Below are positions 54,034 to 63,903 of a stretch of 64,000 nt of DNA, one piece after another. Source of the stretch: Simiduia litorea. GTDB lineage: Bacteria; Pseudomonadota; Gammaproteobacteria; Pseudomonadales; Cellvibrionaceae. Under the pieces are notes generated by a model, which saw only the letters and a list, made by a program, of their open reading frames with translations, had not been told where the DNA came from and did no database searches. Location: the NCBI RefSeq assembly GCF_042853465.1, contig NZ_AP031497.1, forward strand, positions 2,852,001-2,916,000, in the 5' to 3' direction. Each line of letters opens with the position of its first letter. The first letter of the stretch is position 1. A program made the position numbers and the translations under genes.

Positions 54034-55085
54034 TAATTGAGCTCCTCATCAAGCAACAGGCCAACGCGCTCTAATATATGCTCGCCGCTCACCTTCGGCA
54101 TTAAGATCATTAAGTCGCAACCAAAATCGCGCTCAGAAAATACGTAGGGGATTTCCACCATCAGCACATCGTCAATCGCTGAATTGTAAATATATTCACT
54201 ACCGAGAATATTTTCAGCCAACATCACCGGCTGGCTTTTACTAAACGTTAAATCCACTTCCTTACCAAAACGGGATAAAAAAGCACCAATCAATACCGAC
54301 GCGGAATCTAAAATTGGCGCGTTGTTCGACTCAGCTTGCGAACGCAATTCGGCCATTAACCGACGCAAACCAGTAACACCATCGCGATCGGCATAGAGAA
54401 TCGCCTCGCCGGCCATACCCCGCGACACGAAGCCCTGGCTGACCACGGTCTGACCGCCCAACTGAAAAACACCGAGCGCCATTTCCAACTCCGCCGGCGT
54501 TAGCCAAGCGACATTAGGAATGGGAAGTTGAATAAAAGTCCCCAGTAACTTGGCCAATTTCGCGGCGGCATCACCCATGGCAATATTTGACACCTCGCGC
54601 AGGCTATCGAGCGGGCTGACTGCAATCTCTTGATTATTTGGGCGTACAACGGCTGGCACAACATCTTGTTTTGGCTGGCTCGCAATTGGCACTGGTTTTG
54701 GCTGCTCCACTGCCAACTCTTCAGCGCCAATAAAGCCATAGTCGCGCAGGGTTTTTTGCAATTTATCCGTATCTATCGGCTTCTGAATAAAGTCTAGCGC
54801 ACCCAGCGCCATCACTTTCTCTCTAGCGCGAGGCTGAATATCACCAGAGATGACGATCACGCCGCACTCTATTTGACGCTCGCGCATAGCAGCCAAGGTT
54901 TCAAAACCGTCCATGACCGGCATGGTTAAATCTAACAGCAAAAGATCAATGGTTTCAGCGGCAAAAACCTCGAGAGCCATGGCGCCGTGCTCGGCAAAAA
55001 CAATGTGCTCGGCAAAACCAGGCGGCAATGATCTTGCCGCCTGTTTTCTGGCCATACCAGAGTCATCACAGATTAATATTCGCAC
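54033..55085 (-). CDS. Response regulator with C-terminal CheC-like phosphatase domain
   Basis: A 350-residue protein. The CheY receiver (about 1-120) has Asp in LLLLDLTMPVMDGFETL (about residue 52) and IQKPIDTDKL. A Pro/Gln-rich linker follows. The CheC/CheX-like domain (about 155-345) has the phosphatase motif DSLREVSNIAMG (D-x3-E-x2-N). The second half-site expected in CheC is degenerate (DSASVLIGAFLS), so only one active site is likely. Such fusions may dephosphorylate themselves or a partner CheY. It is coupled to a diguanylate cyclase, linking phosphorelay to c-di-GMP. Confidence 0.85.
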   Translation of the reverse strand: MRILICDDSGMARKQAARSLPPGFAEHIVFAEHGAMALEVFAAETIDLLLLDLTMPVMDGFETLAAMRERQIECGVIVISGDIQPRAREKVMALGALDFIQKPIDTDKLQKTLRDYGFIGAEELAVEQPKPVPIASQPKQDVVPAVVRPNNQEIAVSPLDSLREVSNIAMGDAAAKLAKLLGTFIQLPIPNVAWLTPAELEMALGVFQLGGQTVVSQGFVSRGMAGEAILYADRDGVTGLRRLMAELRSQAESNNAPILDSASVLIGAFLSRFGKEVDLTFSKSQPVMLAENILGSEYIYNSAIDDVLMVEIPYVFSERDFGCDLMILMPKVSGEHILERVGLLLDEELN

Positions 55086-55275
55086 GTGTTAGCTGTACCC
55101 TTTTTATTTAGGCTTATACCAGTATGGCATAACCTCTGGGCTTTGCTGGCTAAACGTGAAGATTGTGACGCTCACCAAAACTTTTTAGCCGCCAAGGTCG
55201 CACGACCGCCCGACAAGCGGTTGTAGCCTTGGTGAAACAAAGGGATAACCCCAACGCGATTGACTGGCTACCAGC

Positions 55276-57078
55276 TTACCCGATCGCCTGCGTCACCTGC
55301 TTTAACCAGTCCAAATCCGCGCCAGACAACAACGGGCCTATGACCTTTGCCACCTGTAAATGATAATTATTAACCCACTCAATTTCCTGCGCGGTCATCA
55401 AGTCAAGGTCGAATAAACGGGTGTCGAGCGGCACCAGGGTTAAGACTTCAAACTCGTAAGTCTCCCGCTCCGAACCTTGGAGAGCGTTGCTGGGTTGCAC
55501 TGCCACCAAGTTTTCAATGCGAATACCAAAGGCGTGATCGCGGTAATAGCCCGGCTCGTTTGAGCACACCATACCCGGCATTAACGGTACCCGCACAGGG
55601 CCTTTACCAATGCGCTGCGGGCCCTCGTGGACATTCAAATAGTGACCGACACCATGGCCAGTGCCATGATCGTAATCGAAGCCTTCGGCCCAGAGAAACT
55701 GGCGAGCGAGCGCATCCAATTGATGACCAGTGGTGCCCTTCGGAAATCGCGCCAAAGACAGGGCGATATGGCCTTTCAATACTAAGGTCACCATGCGCTT
55801 CATCTCAGCTGTTACCTGCCCTATGGCAACAGTGCGAGTAATATCGGTGGTGCCATCTGGGTACTGACCGCCCGAATCCACCAGATACAAGCTGTTATTT
55901 GGCATCACCGCTGGTGCGCCATTGAGGTGGCTGTAGTGGCACATAGCGGCGTTGCCGCCCACGGCAGATATGGTATCGAAACTTGTATCTTTAAATTCCG
56001 GTAATGCCTTGCGGAAACCCAACAACGTGTCGGCCAAATGGCCTTCATCGTGAAAGCGACCTGCGGCAACTTCGGCATCAAGCCAAGCGAGAAAGCGGCA
56101 CACCGCCACGGCATCGCGAATATGGGCCTTGCGCATACCGGCCAATTCAGCCGGGTTTTTGCAAGCTTTCGGCAGCGCCGCTGGGTCGGCACCCGACACC
56201 AAGATAGCGCCAGCGGCTTTGGCCACCTGCTGCGCCCAAGCATTGGATTGATCACAGTCGATTAACAAGCGCTTTGCCTCAAGGCCGGACAAGGCCGCAG
56301 CGAGGTCGGCTTCTGGCGCAAACGTTACTCCAGCACCCACATGCGCCTCAACGCCAGAGACGAGCTTGCGTGGGTCGAGAAAAAAGGCCATGTCGCCGCG
56401 GCTATCTATCAATGCCGCTCCCAGCACCACGGGCAAACGGGGGATGTCCTGACCTCGAATATTCAAGAGCCAAGCAATGGAATCCAGTGCGGTAATAAGG
56501 GCCACATCGGCACCCGCTTCGGCGATCAAGGCACCAATGCGCTGGCGCTTTTCTAAGCTCGTCGCGCCGGCGCCAGCGTGATCGAACAAAGTCATGGCAC
56601 CAACGCTGGGCGCTGGCCGATCTAACCAGAGCGCATCAATGGGGTTAACCACGGGCACCAACTCCAAACCTCGCTTTGCCAGTGCGGCTTGGGCCTGTTC
56701 AGCCCAACTAGCCGTATGCATCTTAGGGTCGTAGCCGACGCGGCGCTGGTCGCCACCTTTCGCTAGCACTTGGGCTAGCCACTCCTCCCAGCTATCGTCG
56801 GCCATGCTGAGGTAGCTGAAGTGATTAGCGGAAACTTGCGACTTCACCTGAATGGTGTAGCGGCCATCCACAAAAATCGCCGCCTGTTCGAGGCTTACCA
56901 CGGCAAAGCCCGCAGAGCCGGTAAAACCCGTTAACCACCAAAGACGCTCATTGTGTTCGGGTACATACTCGCCCAAGTACTCATCGGCTCTGGGTTGGAT
57001 AAAAGCCTGCACCCCTAATTGTTTTAAAGATTGGCGCAACGCGGTTAAACGAGGCTCGACGGCTAAAAGCTGTGACAT
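55276..57078 (-). CDS. Xaa-Pro aminopeptidase (aminopeptidase P family, M24)
   Basis: Metallopeptidase of 600 residues removing an N-terminal residue before proline. It has two creatinase-like N-terminal domains (about 10-300) and a pita-bread catalytic domain (about 315-540), the long three-domain form. Metal ligands are visible: Asp in LYLVDSGGQYPDGTTDITRT (two Asp), His in HGTGHGVGHYLNVHEGP, Glu in CSNEPGYY and Glu in IRIENL. The start at 57078 has GGAG five bases upstream; the frame extends 32 codons upstream without a site. It is divergent from argS. Probably cytoplasmic; no signal peptide is seen. Confidence 0.93.
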   Translation of the reverse strand: MSQLLAVEPRLTALRQSLKQLGVQAFIQPRADEYLGEYVPEHNERLWWLTGFTGSAGFAVVSLEQAAIFVDGRYTIQVKSQVSANHFSYLSMADDSWEEWLAQVLAKGGDQRRVGYDPKMHTASWAEQAQAALAKRGLELVPVVNPIDALWLDRPAPSVGAMTLFDHAGAGATSLEKRQRIGALIAEAGADVALITALDSIAWLLNIRGQDIPRLPVVLGAALIDSRGDMAFFLDPRKLVSGVEAHVGAGVTFAPEADLAAALSGLEAKRLLIDCDQSNAWAQQVAKAAGAILVSGADPAALPKACKNPAELAGMRKAHIRDAVAVCRFLAWLDAEVAAGRFHDEGHLADTLLGFRKALPEFKDTSFDTISAVGGNAAMCHYSHLNGAPAVMPNNSLYLVDSGGQYPDGTTDITRTVAIGQVTAEMKRMVTLVLKGHIALSLARFPKGTTGHQLDALARQFLWAEGFDYDHGTGHGVGHYLNVHEGPQRIGKGPVRVPLMPGMVCSNEPGYYRDHAFGIRIENLVAVQPSNALQGSERETYEFEVLTLVPLDTRLFDLDLMTAQEIEWVNNYHLQVAKVIGPLLSGADLDWLKQVTQAIG

Positions 57079-57235
57079 AATGACTCCAAAATACGGTCCA
57101 AGGCGTGCAGTGTAACGAACTGAGCAGACCTTTACACAGCCAGACACCAAGATTGCGCCTTGCAACTGGGCCACAGGCCGTTAAAATCCGCAACCTTTGC
57201 AGCCACCATGAACTAGGCCAAGAGCCACATACCCT

Positions 57236-58969
57236 ATGAATATCCGTCACCTACTCACCGAAAAAGCCGAGGCCGCCATGTTGGCTGCCGGCATACCTGC
57301 TGGCGCCAATGCCAGCGTCGCGCCGTCCAAAAAAGCCGGCTTCGGCGACTACCAAATCAACGGCGCTATGGCGGCGGCCAAACAATTAAAAACCAACCCA
57401 CGCGAATTGGCTGCGCGCATCGTTGAGCACCTGGATTTAACCGGCATTGCCACCAAGGTAGAAGTTGCTGGACCTGGCTTTATTAACATTGACCTCAACC
57501 CAACCTGGTTGAGCGACCAGGTGACACACCTATTACAAGACTCGCGCCTCGCTTTGACCAAAGTCGCCGAGCCGCTCAACGTGGTGATCGATTACTCGGC
57601 ACCCAACCTGGCTAAAGAAATGCATGTGGGTCATATACGCTCTACGATTATTGGCGACGCACTTGCGCGCCTACTGGAGTTCCAAGGCCACAAGGTTATT
57701 CGACAAAATCACGTCGGCGATTGGGGGACACAATTTGGTATGTTAATTGCCGAATTGGAAGAACATTTAGCCAGCAATGAAAGCGCCAATATCGCACTCA
57801 AAGATTTAGAAAAATTCTACCAACAGTCTAAGCAGCACTTCGACCAAGACGAAAATTTCGCCCAGAAAGCGCGCGACTATGTGGTAAAACTTCAAGGCGG
57901 TGACGCCAGAATTTTAGAACTCTGGCAAGAGTTCAAATCCATTTCTTTAGCGCATGGTGAAGAAAACTACCGCAAGCTCAATGTTACCTTAACCCCCAAC
58001 GATGTGATGGGTGAAAGCGCCTACAACAATGACTTGCCTATCCTTGTAGCCGACCTCGTCAACAAAGGCATTGCAGTAGAAGACCAAGGCGCGAAGGTTG
58101 TATTTCTCGACGAAATGAAAGACAAAGAAGGCAACCCTTCTGTGGTCATCATTCAAAAGCAAGGCGGTGGCTTCCTTTACGCCACTACCGATTTAGCAGC
58201 CATGCGTCATCGCGTAACCAAACTCGGCGCCAACCGCATTATGTACTTTATTGATGCCCGTCAATCACTGCACATGCAACAGGTGTTTACGCTCGGCCGT
58301 AAAGCCGGCTACGCTGGCGACGGGGTTAGCCTTGAACACCATGCCTTTGGCACCATGATGGGCAGCGACGGCAAACCGTTCAAAACCCGCTCTGGCGGCA
58401 CGGTAAAGCTGGCTGAATTATTAGATGAAGCGGTTGAGCGAGCAACAAAAGTTGTCGCTGAAAAAAACACCGAGCTATCCAGCGCCGAGGTGCAAGACAT
58501 TGGCCGCAAGGTTGGCATTGGTGCGGTGAAATACGCCGACTTATCGAAAACACGCACCAACGACTATGTGTTTAATTGGGATGCAATGTTGGCCTTCGAA
58601 GGCAATACCGGCCCCTACTTACAATACGCATACACACGCATTCAAAGCATCTTTCGCAAAGCTGGCGGCCTACCGACCGGTGCTGTTATTGCCTTAGAAG
58701 CAGAGCAAGAGAAAGCCTTGGCATTGCGCCTTTTGCAATTGGCTGAAGCCTTTGATCAAATGAGCGCTGAAGCTCTGCCCCACGTTTTATGCAACTACCT
58801 CTATGAGCTAGCGAGCTTATACATGAGCTTTTACGAAGCCTGCCCAATGTTAAAAGATGGAATAGATGAAAAGGTAAAAAATAGTCGCCTCATGCTAAGT
58901 CAGGCAACCGCTAAAACATTAGCGCTGGGCTTGGATATGCTTGGTATAGAAGTGAGTGAAAAAATGTAA
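57236..58969 (+). CDS. argS: Arginyl-tRNA synthetase
   Basis: Class I aminoacyl-tRNA synthetase of 577 residues, normal length for bacterial ArgS. It charges tRNA-Arg with arginine. An Add-1 domain at the N-terminus (about 1-90, FGDYQINGAMAAAKQLKTNP) precedes the catalytic core with the HIGH-type motif NLAKEMHVGHIRSTIIGD. The degenerate KMSKS region is DGKPFKTRSGGTVKLAELLDEA. A DALR anticodon-binding domain ends the protein (YTRIQSIFRKAGG onward). It starts at ATG 57236 with a weak ribosome site. Convergent with the GGDEF-EAL gene. Confidence 0.97.
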   Translation: MNIRHLLTEKAEAAMLAAGIPAGANASVAPSKKAGFGDYQINGAMAAAKQLKTNPRELAARIVEHLDLTGIATKVEVAGPGFINIDLNPTWLSDQVTHLLQDSRLALTKVAEPLNVVIDYSAPNLAKEMHVGHIRSTIIGDALARLLEFQGHKVIRQNHVGDWGTQFGMLIAELEEHLASNESANIALKDLEKFYQQSKQHFDQDENFAQKARDYVVKLQGGDARILELWQEFKSISLAHGEENYRKLNVTLTPNDVMGESAYNNDLPILVADLVNKGIAVEDQGAKVVFLDEMKDKEGNPSVVIIQKQGGGFLYATTDLAAMRHRVTKLGANRIMYFIDARQSLHMQQVFTLGRKAGYAGDGVSLEHHAFGTMMGSDGKPFKTRSGGTVKLAELLDEAVERATKVVAEKNTELSSAEVQDIGRKVGIGAVKYADLSKTRTNDYVFNWDAMLAFEGNTGPYLQYAYTRIQSIFRKAGGLPTGAVIALEAEQEKALALRLLQLAEAFDQMSAEALPHVLCNYLYELASLYMSFYEACPMLKDGIDEKVKNSRLMLSQATAKTLALGLDMLGIEVSEKM

Positions 58970-58983
58970 ATTGGGTTTATCGG

Positions 58984-61900
58984 TTAATCATTTAATAACA
59001 CGGGAGGGACTTCATCGCCCTCTTGATCAATTAACCAATCCGTTTTCGAATACCACTCCGCGATTGACTCTTCAGGCATGGGCCTACCTAAGAAATACCC
59101 TTGGGCTTGATTACACCCCATCGCCTGCAAGCACGATAGCGTTTCTTGATTTTCCACGCCCTCAGCAACCACATGTAAACCTAAGTTGTGGGCTAAGTTT
59201 ATGGTCGAGCGCACGATAATTTCGTCTTGCTTATCCTGCAACATATTCAGCACAAACGAGTAATCAATTTTTAGAGCCTGCACCGGTAGCTTCTTCAAAT
59301 AAGCCAGCGAGGAATAACCCGTACCAAAGTCATCAATAGACAACTTAATGCCCATCTCACTCAATTGTTGCAGGATAAGTAACGCCCGAGTTGGATCGCT
59401 CATGATGGCGCTTTCGGTAATTTCCAATTCCAGCGCCGTAGGCGGAAGCCCCGCCTCCCTTAGCAAACTGGCAACTTTCCGCGGCAACTTCTCATCCATC
59501 AAATTTCGGGTGGATAGGTTAATCGCCACCGTGACGAAAAATTCACGATCATGCCACTGACGACATTGCTCGATAGATTTTTTTAGTACCCATTCTGTCA
59601 ATGGATGAATAATATCAGTGGCCTCAGCCATGGGAATAAATTCAGCCGGCGATACGAAGCCCAAGGTGGGATGATCCCAGCGCAACAAAGCCTCAAAACC
59701 ATGCAATCGTTTGGTCGACAACTCCATCTTAGGCTGGAAATGTAAAAACAATTCATCTTCGCGGATCGCTCGCCGCAACTCACTCATCAGCGAGAACCGT
59801 TTAGGTGAATGTGGATCAATATCAGAACTGTAGACCGCTATTCCCGAGTACTGCGCCTTGGCGTTATACATAGCAACATCGGCAAAACGCATCAAAGTGC
59901 TAACATCATTAGCCTTTTCTGAGCGGATAGAGATACCAATTGCAGCACCTATTTCGCTGTGAAAACCGTCTAAATTATAAGGTTCCCTGATTACGTCTAA
60001 GATGCGGTGAGCGACAACAACGGCTTGCTGAGCGTTGCGAATGGAGGGTAAAAACACAGCAAACTCATCGCCACCTAAACGCGCCACAGTAGAGTCAATG
60101 TACGACAGCTCGTCCAGTAAACGCGGCCCAATTTGCTTGAGCAGCTTATCACCAGTTTGATGACCCAACGTATCATTAAGATCTTTAAATCGATTTAAAT
60201 CGATAATCAACAAAGCCACCAATTGATCTAACGATTTTGCAGTTAAAATTTTCTTTATTTTCTTATATAAAAAATTCCGATTGGGCAAGCCGGTCAATGC
60301 ATCATGATTTGCCTGATACTCCATCTTGGCTAAATAACGGTGTTTCTCGGTTACATCTCGGGTGATGCCCCAGACATGAGATAGAAACCCTTTATCGACA
60401 ATACCTAAGGTACTAACGGTAAACTCCAAGCGTTCGCCATTATTCTTGTCGCGGAAGGTGGGAATATCAAGCAGACGATAATCCGCCGCAATAAAGCGCC
60501 TCATTCCCTCGCGATGTGCTTCAATGCCACGATCAAACATCGGCACACCCAACATAGATTCGGGGCTAGAACAGTCTCGAAATTCGGCCATGACTTGGTT
60601 GCACTCGGAGAACAGCGCTCGCTCCCCCAACAGATCCACTTGCTGCTCTACCGGTAAGGTTACATCAATGGGCGGCTCTAATCGGCAACACCAGATGCCG
60701 TCCATGCAATTGCTGATGAATGCACGATAGCGGCCCTCGCTATCCAATAATTCTTGCTCAATAATTTTTTGCCGGGTGACATCATGGAGAACCAACATGA
60801 CACCATCCACTTCTCCGCTATCGGTTGAGGTTGGTACTTTATCCACTTCAAACCAATACTGGCGATCGCCAAACCATAGGTTTTCGGTAACACCCACTTC
60901 CGAATAATTGGTTCTCACGACTTGCATAATTTCACGCTGCAACTGCGGAATTTGCGGGCAGTTAACAAACACTTCAACCAGCGTTAAACCATTCAACGCT
61001 TTACCATGAAAAAAAGCGTCAGCACTGGCATTGCTATTTTTCACTCGCCCCCATCGGTCCAAATACAGAATCATGTCTTGGACGTTATCGAGTAGTAAAC
61101 GCAGTTCCTTACGCTGCTTATTGATAACCTGTTGCTGTTGATGAATATGTGAAATATCGGTAAAAATGTGTCCCACGGCAAAAATACTGCTATTTTCATC
61201 GCGCACAGGAAAACATGACCAGACATAGTCTTTCGGCTGTTCCGAAATGAGGGGGAGCGATTGCTCTTCGGTAATCGTATCTTCTCGATTAATCGCCTCT
61301 TGCTCTCTTCGATGCAGCAAAGATACCGTCGATGACTCGAGCAAGTATTCATCGCGCGAGCCAATAATATTGTTGTGATCAGTAAAGAAGAGATTTTGAT
61401 AGCGGTCATTCGCGAGCAGATAAGTACCCTTTAAATCCTTTACCGCAATAGGTGGCGCACCGCGGTGGCTCAAAACACCACTCATCAGATTGGTGTTTCT
61501 AGCCAAGGCAGCTCTTGCTTGAAGCTCGGCAGACCTATCTTCGTACTGGACTAGAATAAAACGTAAGCGCCCCTGTTCGTCCAACATCGGAGACATACGA
61601 GCACGTAACTGGAGTACTTGAGCCTCACTGGGCTGGACATCCAACAAGTGACCAAGATTACACGCCAAGTTTAACGTTAGGGCTTTGCCTTCACTAAACG
61701 AAGCCATCATTTCATACTGCGTTAACGGCGCCTCGGAAAAAATAGCGTCCTCAAGCACATTACTGCCATTGAATCGATTGAGTAGCGAACCCGGCGTTAA
61801 CTGAAACAAGTGTTCACACGCAGAATTTGCCCGCAACATGGTGCCCTCGGCCGTGAGGAGCGCCGTAGCAACGTGGCTAGAGTCAAACAAGCCATCAAAT

Positions 61901-62337
61901 AACTGGCGATTGGTTTCCAAGCTTTCAGTGGTGCTGCGATTGAGCACGGAATTTGTCACAAAACCAACCACTTCGCGCCCGTTGTGCTCGCAGCCGCCCA
62001 AAAAATAGACCCAAGTTCCATTATTTAATTGGATATCACAGCCAAAGCGCACGCGCCTATGCTTTACTGCTCGCCCAACCGTACGCAACAATTTCTCCTG
62101 TTGAGCTGGCGCCAGCAAACCCAATAACTGATCGAAGCTATCGATGGGATGGGCTGAATCTAATTGCGAAAAAGCGAAAAACTGGGACGATAAATATAAG
62201 CGGCCGGCCTTCATATCCCAGCGCCAAAGCGCGACATCAGCGAGATTTAACGCCTTCCAAAACAAGCCAATAGACACATCGGTGTCTATTGCCGGCCAAT
62301 CCAGCGGTAAAGAACTATTTGTTTGAGATCCCATCAT
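58984..62337 (-). CDS. Multi-PAS GGDEF-EAL c-di-GMP signalling protein
   Basis: A 1117-residue cytoplasmic sensor without clear TM helices. Several PAS/PAC units occupy residues 1-660 (e.g. ILYLDRWGRVKNSNASADAF). The GGDEF domain (about 665-835) has ALTGLPNRNFLYKKI, IDLNRFKDLNDTLGHQTGD and ARLGGDEFAVFLP; no RxxD I-site precedes it. The EAL domain (about 850-1095) has GFEALLRWDHP, ELEITESA, IDDFGTGYSSLAYLKKLP and AEGVENQ. All catalytic motifs look intact, so it could both make and break c-di-GMP or be dominated by one activity. Start is one of two adjacent ATGs. Convergent with argS. Confidence 0.92.
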   Translation of the reverse strand: MMGSQTNSSLPLDWPAIDTDVSIGLFWKALNLADVALWRWDMKAGRLYLSSQFFAFSQLDSAHPIDSFDQLLGLLAPAQQEKLLRTVGRAVKHRRVRFGCDIQLNNGTWVYFLGGCEHNGREVVGFVTNSVLNRSTTESLETNRQLFDGLFDSSHVATALLTAEGTMLRANSACEHLFQLTPGSLLNRFNGSNVLEDAIFSEAPLTQYEMMASFSEGKALTLNLACNLGHLLDVQPSEAQVLQLRARMSPMLDEQGRLRFILVQYEDRSAELQARAALARNTNLMSGVLSHRGAPPIAVKDLKGTYLLANDRYQNLFFTDHNNIIGSRDEYLLESSTVSLLHRREQEAINREDTITEEQSLPLISEQPKDYVWSCFPVRDENSSIFAVGHIFTDISHIHQQQQVINKQRKELRLLLDNVQDMILYLDRWGRVKNSNASADAFFHGKALNGLTLVEVFVNCPQIPQLQREIMQVVRTNYSEVGVTENLWFGDRQYWFEVDKVPTSTDSGEVDGVMLVLHDVTRQKIIEQELLDSEGRYRAFISNCMDGIWCCRLEPPIDVTLPVEQQVDLLGERALFSECNQVMAEFRDCSSPESMLGVPMFDRGIEAHREGMRRFIAADYRLLDIPTFRDKNNGERLEFTVSTLGIVDKGFLSHVWGITRDVTEKHRYLAKMEYQANHDALTGLPNRNFLYKKIKKILTAKSLDQLVALLIIDLNRFKDLNDTLGHQTGDKLLKQIGPRLLDELSYIDSTVARLGGDEFAVFLPSIRNAQQAVVVAHRILDVIREPYNLDGFHSEIGAAIGISIRSEKANDVSTLMRFADVAMYNAKAQYSGIAVYSSDIDPHSPKRFSLMSELRRAIREDELFLHFQPKMELSTKRLHGFEALLRWDHPTLGFVSPAEFIPMAEATDIIHPLTEWVLKKSIEQCRQWHDREFFVTVAINLSTRNLMDEKLPRKVASLLREAGLPPTALELEITESAIMSDPTRALLILQQLSEMGIKLSIDDFGTGYSSLAYLKKLPVQALKIDYSFVLNMLQDKQDEIIVRSTINLAHNLGLHVVAEGVENQETLSCLQAMGCNQAQGYFLGRPMPEESIAEWYSKTDWLIDQEGDEVPPVLLND

Positions 62338-62503
62338 CCAGTAGGTCGCCGGTGGCAGAGTTAGCTACTCACACAAGTCTAGTTGAGTTATAGGCAAAAG
62401 GAACATTAGGCGACAAATGAGTGGCGACATACCAACAAACAGGTACTTTAGAACCAACTATGAGTTCAACGACTCATAGAAAAGCGCGGAGTTGCCTGCA
62501 AGT

Positions 62504-62734
62504 TTAGTAATGCGGCGGACGGTCGTTGGAGACGTCGCCTCCTTGGTCGATACGATACTGTAAATCTAAATGCTTGTCCGACAAGCTGCGCACTTGCGCA
62601 ATCAACTTTAAGATTTCAGCATCTTGGCGCGCTAAAATTGCGTTCAGTTCCGTCAGTGTATCCTCTTGAAATGCCTGTCGCATTTCCAACTCATCAATCC
62701 GCCCTTGCAGTTGTTCCACCAAATCGTCACTCAT
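62504..62734 (-). CDS. slyX: SlyX family protein
   Basis: A 76-residue coiled-coil protein of the SlyX family: QLQGRIDELEMRQAFQEDTL, ELNAILARQDAEILKL and the late DQGG-RPPHY ending with the conserved PPHY. The family's role is unknown. The start at 62734 overlaps the upstream hydrolase gene stop by 4 bp (ATGA), indicating translational coupling. An earlier ATG at 62758 lies inside the hydrolase gene. Confidence 0.9.
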   Translation of the reverse strand: MSDDLVEQLQGRIDELEMRQAFQEDTLTELNAILARQDAEILKLIAQVRSLSDKHLDLQYRIDQGGDVSNDRPPHY

Positions 62735-63903
62735 TTTTTTGCATCCATTTCCAGACAAGAATAAACAGCATCAATTAAGCGCTGACCCCGACTATCAATC
62801 AGCAGACTTTGAGCCATTTGATTTGACACAAACCCGAATCCAACGCCGTACTCTGGATCGCCAAAGCCTAGACACCCGCCTGCACCAGCATGACCAAAAG
62901 CACTATTACCTCGGCCCAAACGACGATCTTTGCCCACTTGGGTCAGCATAAAACCCAGTGAAAAGCGCATCTGAGTTTGTAGAATTCGATCCAGCCCCTG
63001 ACTTTGCTCCTGCCAGCAAAGCGACTTGCTAGCCTCTGTTAATAGGCGTTCGTCATTGACCAAGGAACTGTACACAAGAGCCAAATCCAATGCACTTGAA
63101 ACGCCGTTCGCGGCCGGTATTTCCGCGCTGCGCCAAGCTACACTGTTAGTGCCCACCATTAAACTCAAAGGGTTTGTAAAGGCTTTATTGACGACACCCG
63201 CTGGCTCGTCCTTCATAGCTCGACCCAAAGCTAGAACACTGGGCTCTGGTTTGGTACCTCGCAGCGAACCAACATCGGCTAGACTCGCCTGTTCACTTGC
63301 GGCCAGCCCGAAGCTGATGGATAACCCTAAAGGCTGCGCAATGCGCTGTTGAAAATATTCGTTAAAACTAGCGGCACCGCTCGCGCGCCGCACTACCTCA
63401 GCGAGAATCCAACCATAGAGAATAGGCGAGTAACCTTGCTCAGTGCCGGGTTGCCACCAAGGTGCTTCCCGCTCTATCAGTGTACATACCTGTTGGCCAT
63501 CAAAAATCGCACTATCGGCAACCTTATCGTGAAACGCATTGACGCCAGAGCGGTGGCTCAATACTTGGCGAACCGTAATGCCCGCTTTTCCCTCGGCCGC
63601 AAAAGCGGGCCAAATTTCAGCAATAGGTTGGTCCAGCGACAGTTTTCCGTCCGCAACCAATTGCAATACAGCCAAAGCCACTAGGGCTTTGCCGGCCGAA
63701 AAAATATTTACCCGCGTGTCTGGTTGCCAAGCTAGGCTCTCGGCTTTATCGCGCGCACCGCCGCACAGACTGACAAGCGGGTGGCCATCTCGATACACAG
63801 CCAATGCTGCACCTTGTGGCGCTTCAGCGAGTATCTCATTAAACACGTGAGCGACTGGCTCGAAACCTGGCGCGACAGCACCCGATGATGGAAAGGCAGA
63901 CAT
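62731..63903 (-). CDS. Beta-lactamase-fold serine hydrolase (EstB/class C-like)
   Basis: A 390-residue serine hydrolase. The catalytic SxxK motif is NIFSAGKALVAL (Ser about 75), the second motif appears as YSPILYG (Tyr-Ser-x), and a late GHAGAGGCLGFGDPEYGVGFG region replaces KTG (HAG box of family VIII esterases). This family includes esterases, peptidases and occasionally beta-lactamases; activity cannot be assigned. No signal peptide is seen, so it is probably cytoplasmic. The start at 63903 has AGGA six bases upstream; the frame reaches 63954. It is coupled with slyX. Confidence 0.88.
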   Translation of the reverse strand: MSAFPSSGAVAPGFEPVAHVFNEILAEAPQGAALAVYRDGHPLVSLCGGARDKAESLAWQPDTRVNIFSAGKALVALAVLQLVADGKLSLDQPIAEIWPAFAAEGKAGITVRQVLSHRSGVNAFHDKVADSAIFDGQQVCTLIEREAPWWQPGTEQGYSPILYGWILAEVVRRASGAASFNEYFQQRIAQPLGLSISFGLAASEQASLADVGSLRGTKPEPSVLALGRAMKDEPAGVVNKAFTNPLSLMVGTNSVAWRSAEIPAANGVSSALDLALVYSSLVNDERLLTEASKSLCWQEQSQGLDRILQTQMRFSLGFMLTQVGKDRRLGRGNSAFGHAGAGGCLGFGDPEYGVGFGFVSNQMAQSLLIDSRGQRLIDAVYSCLEMDAKK

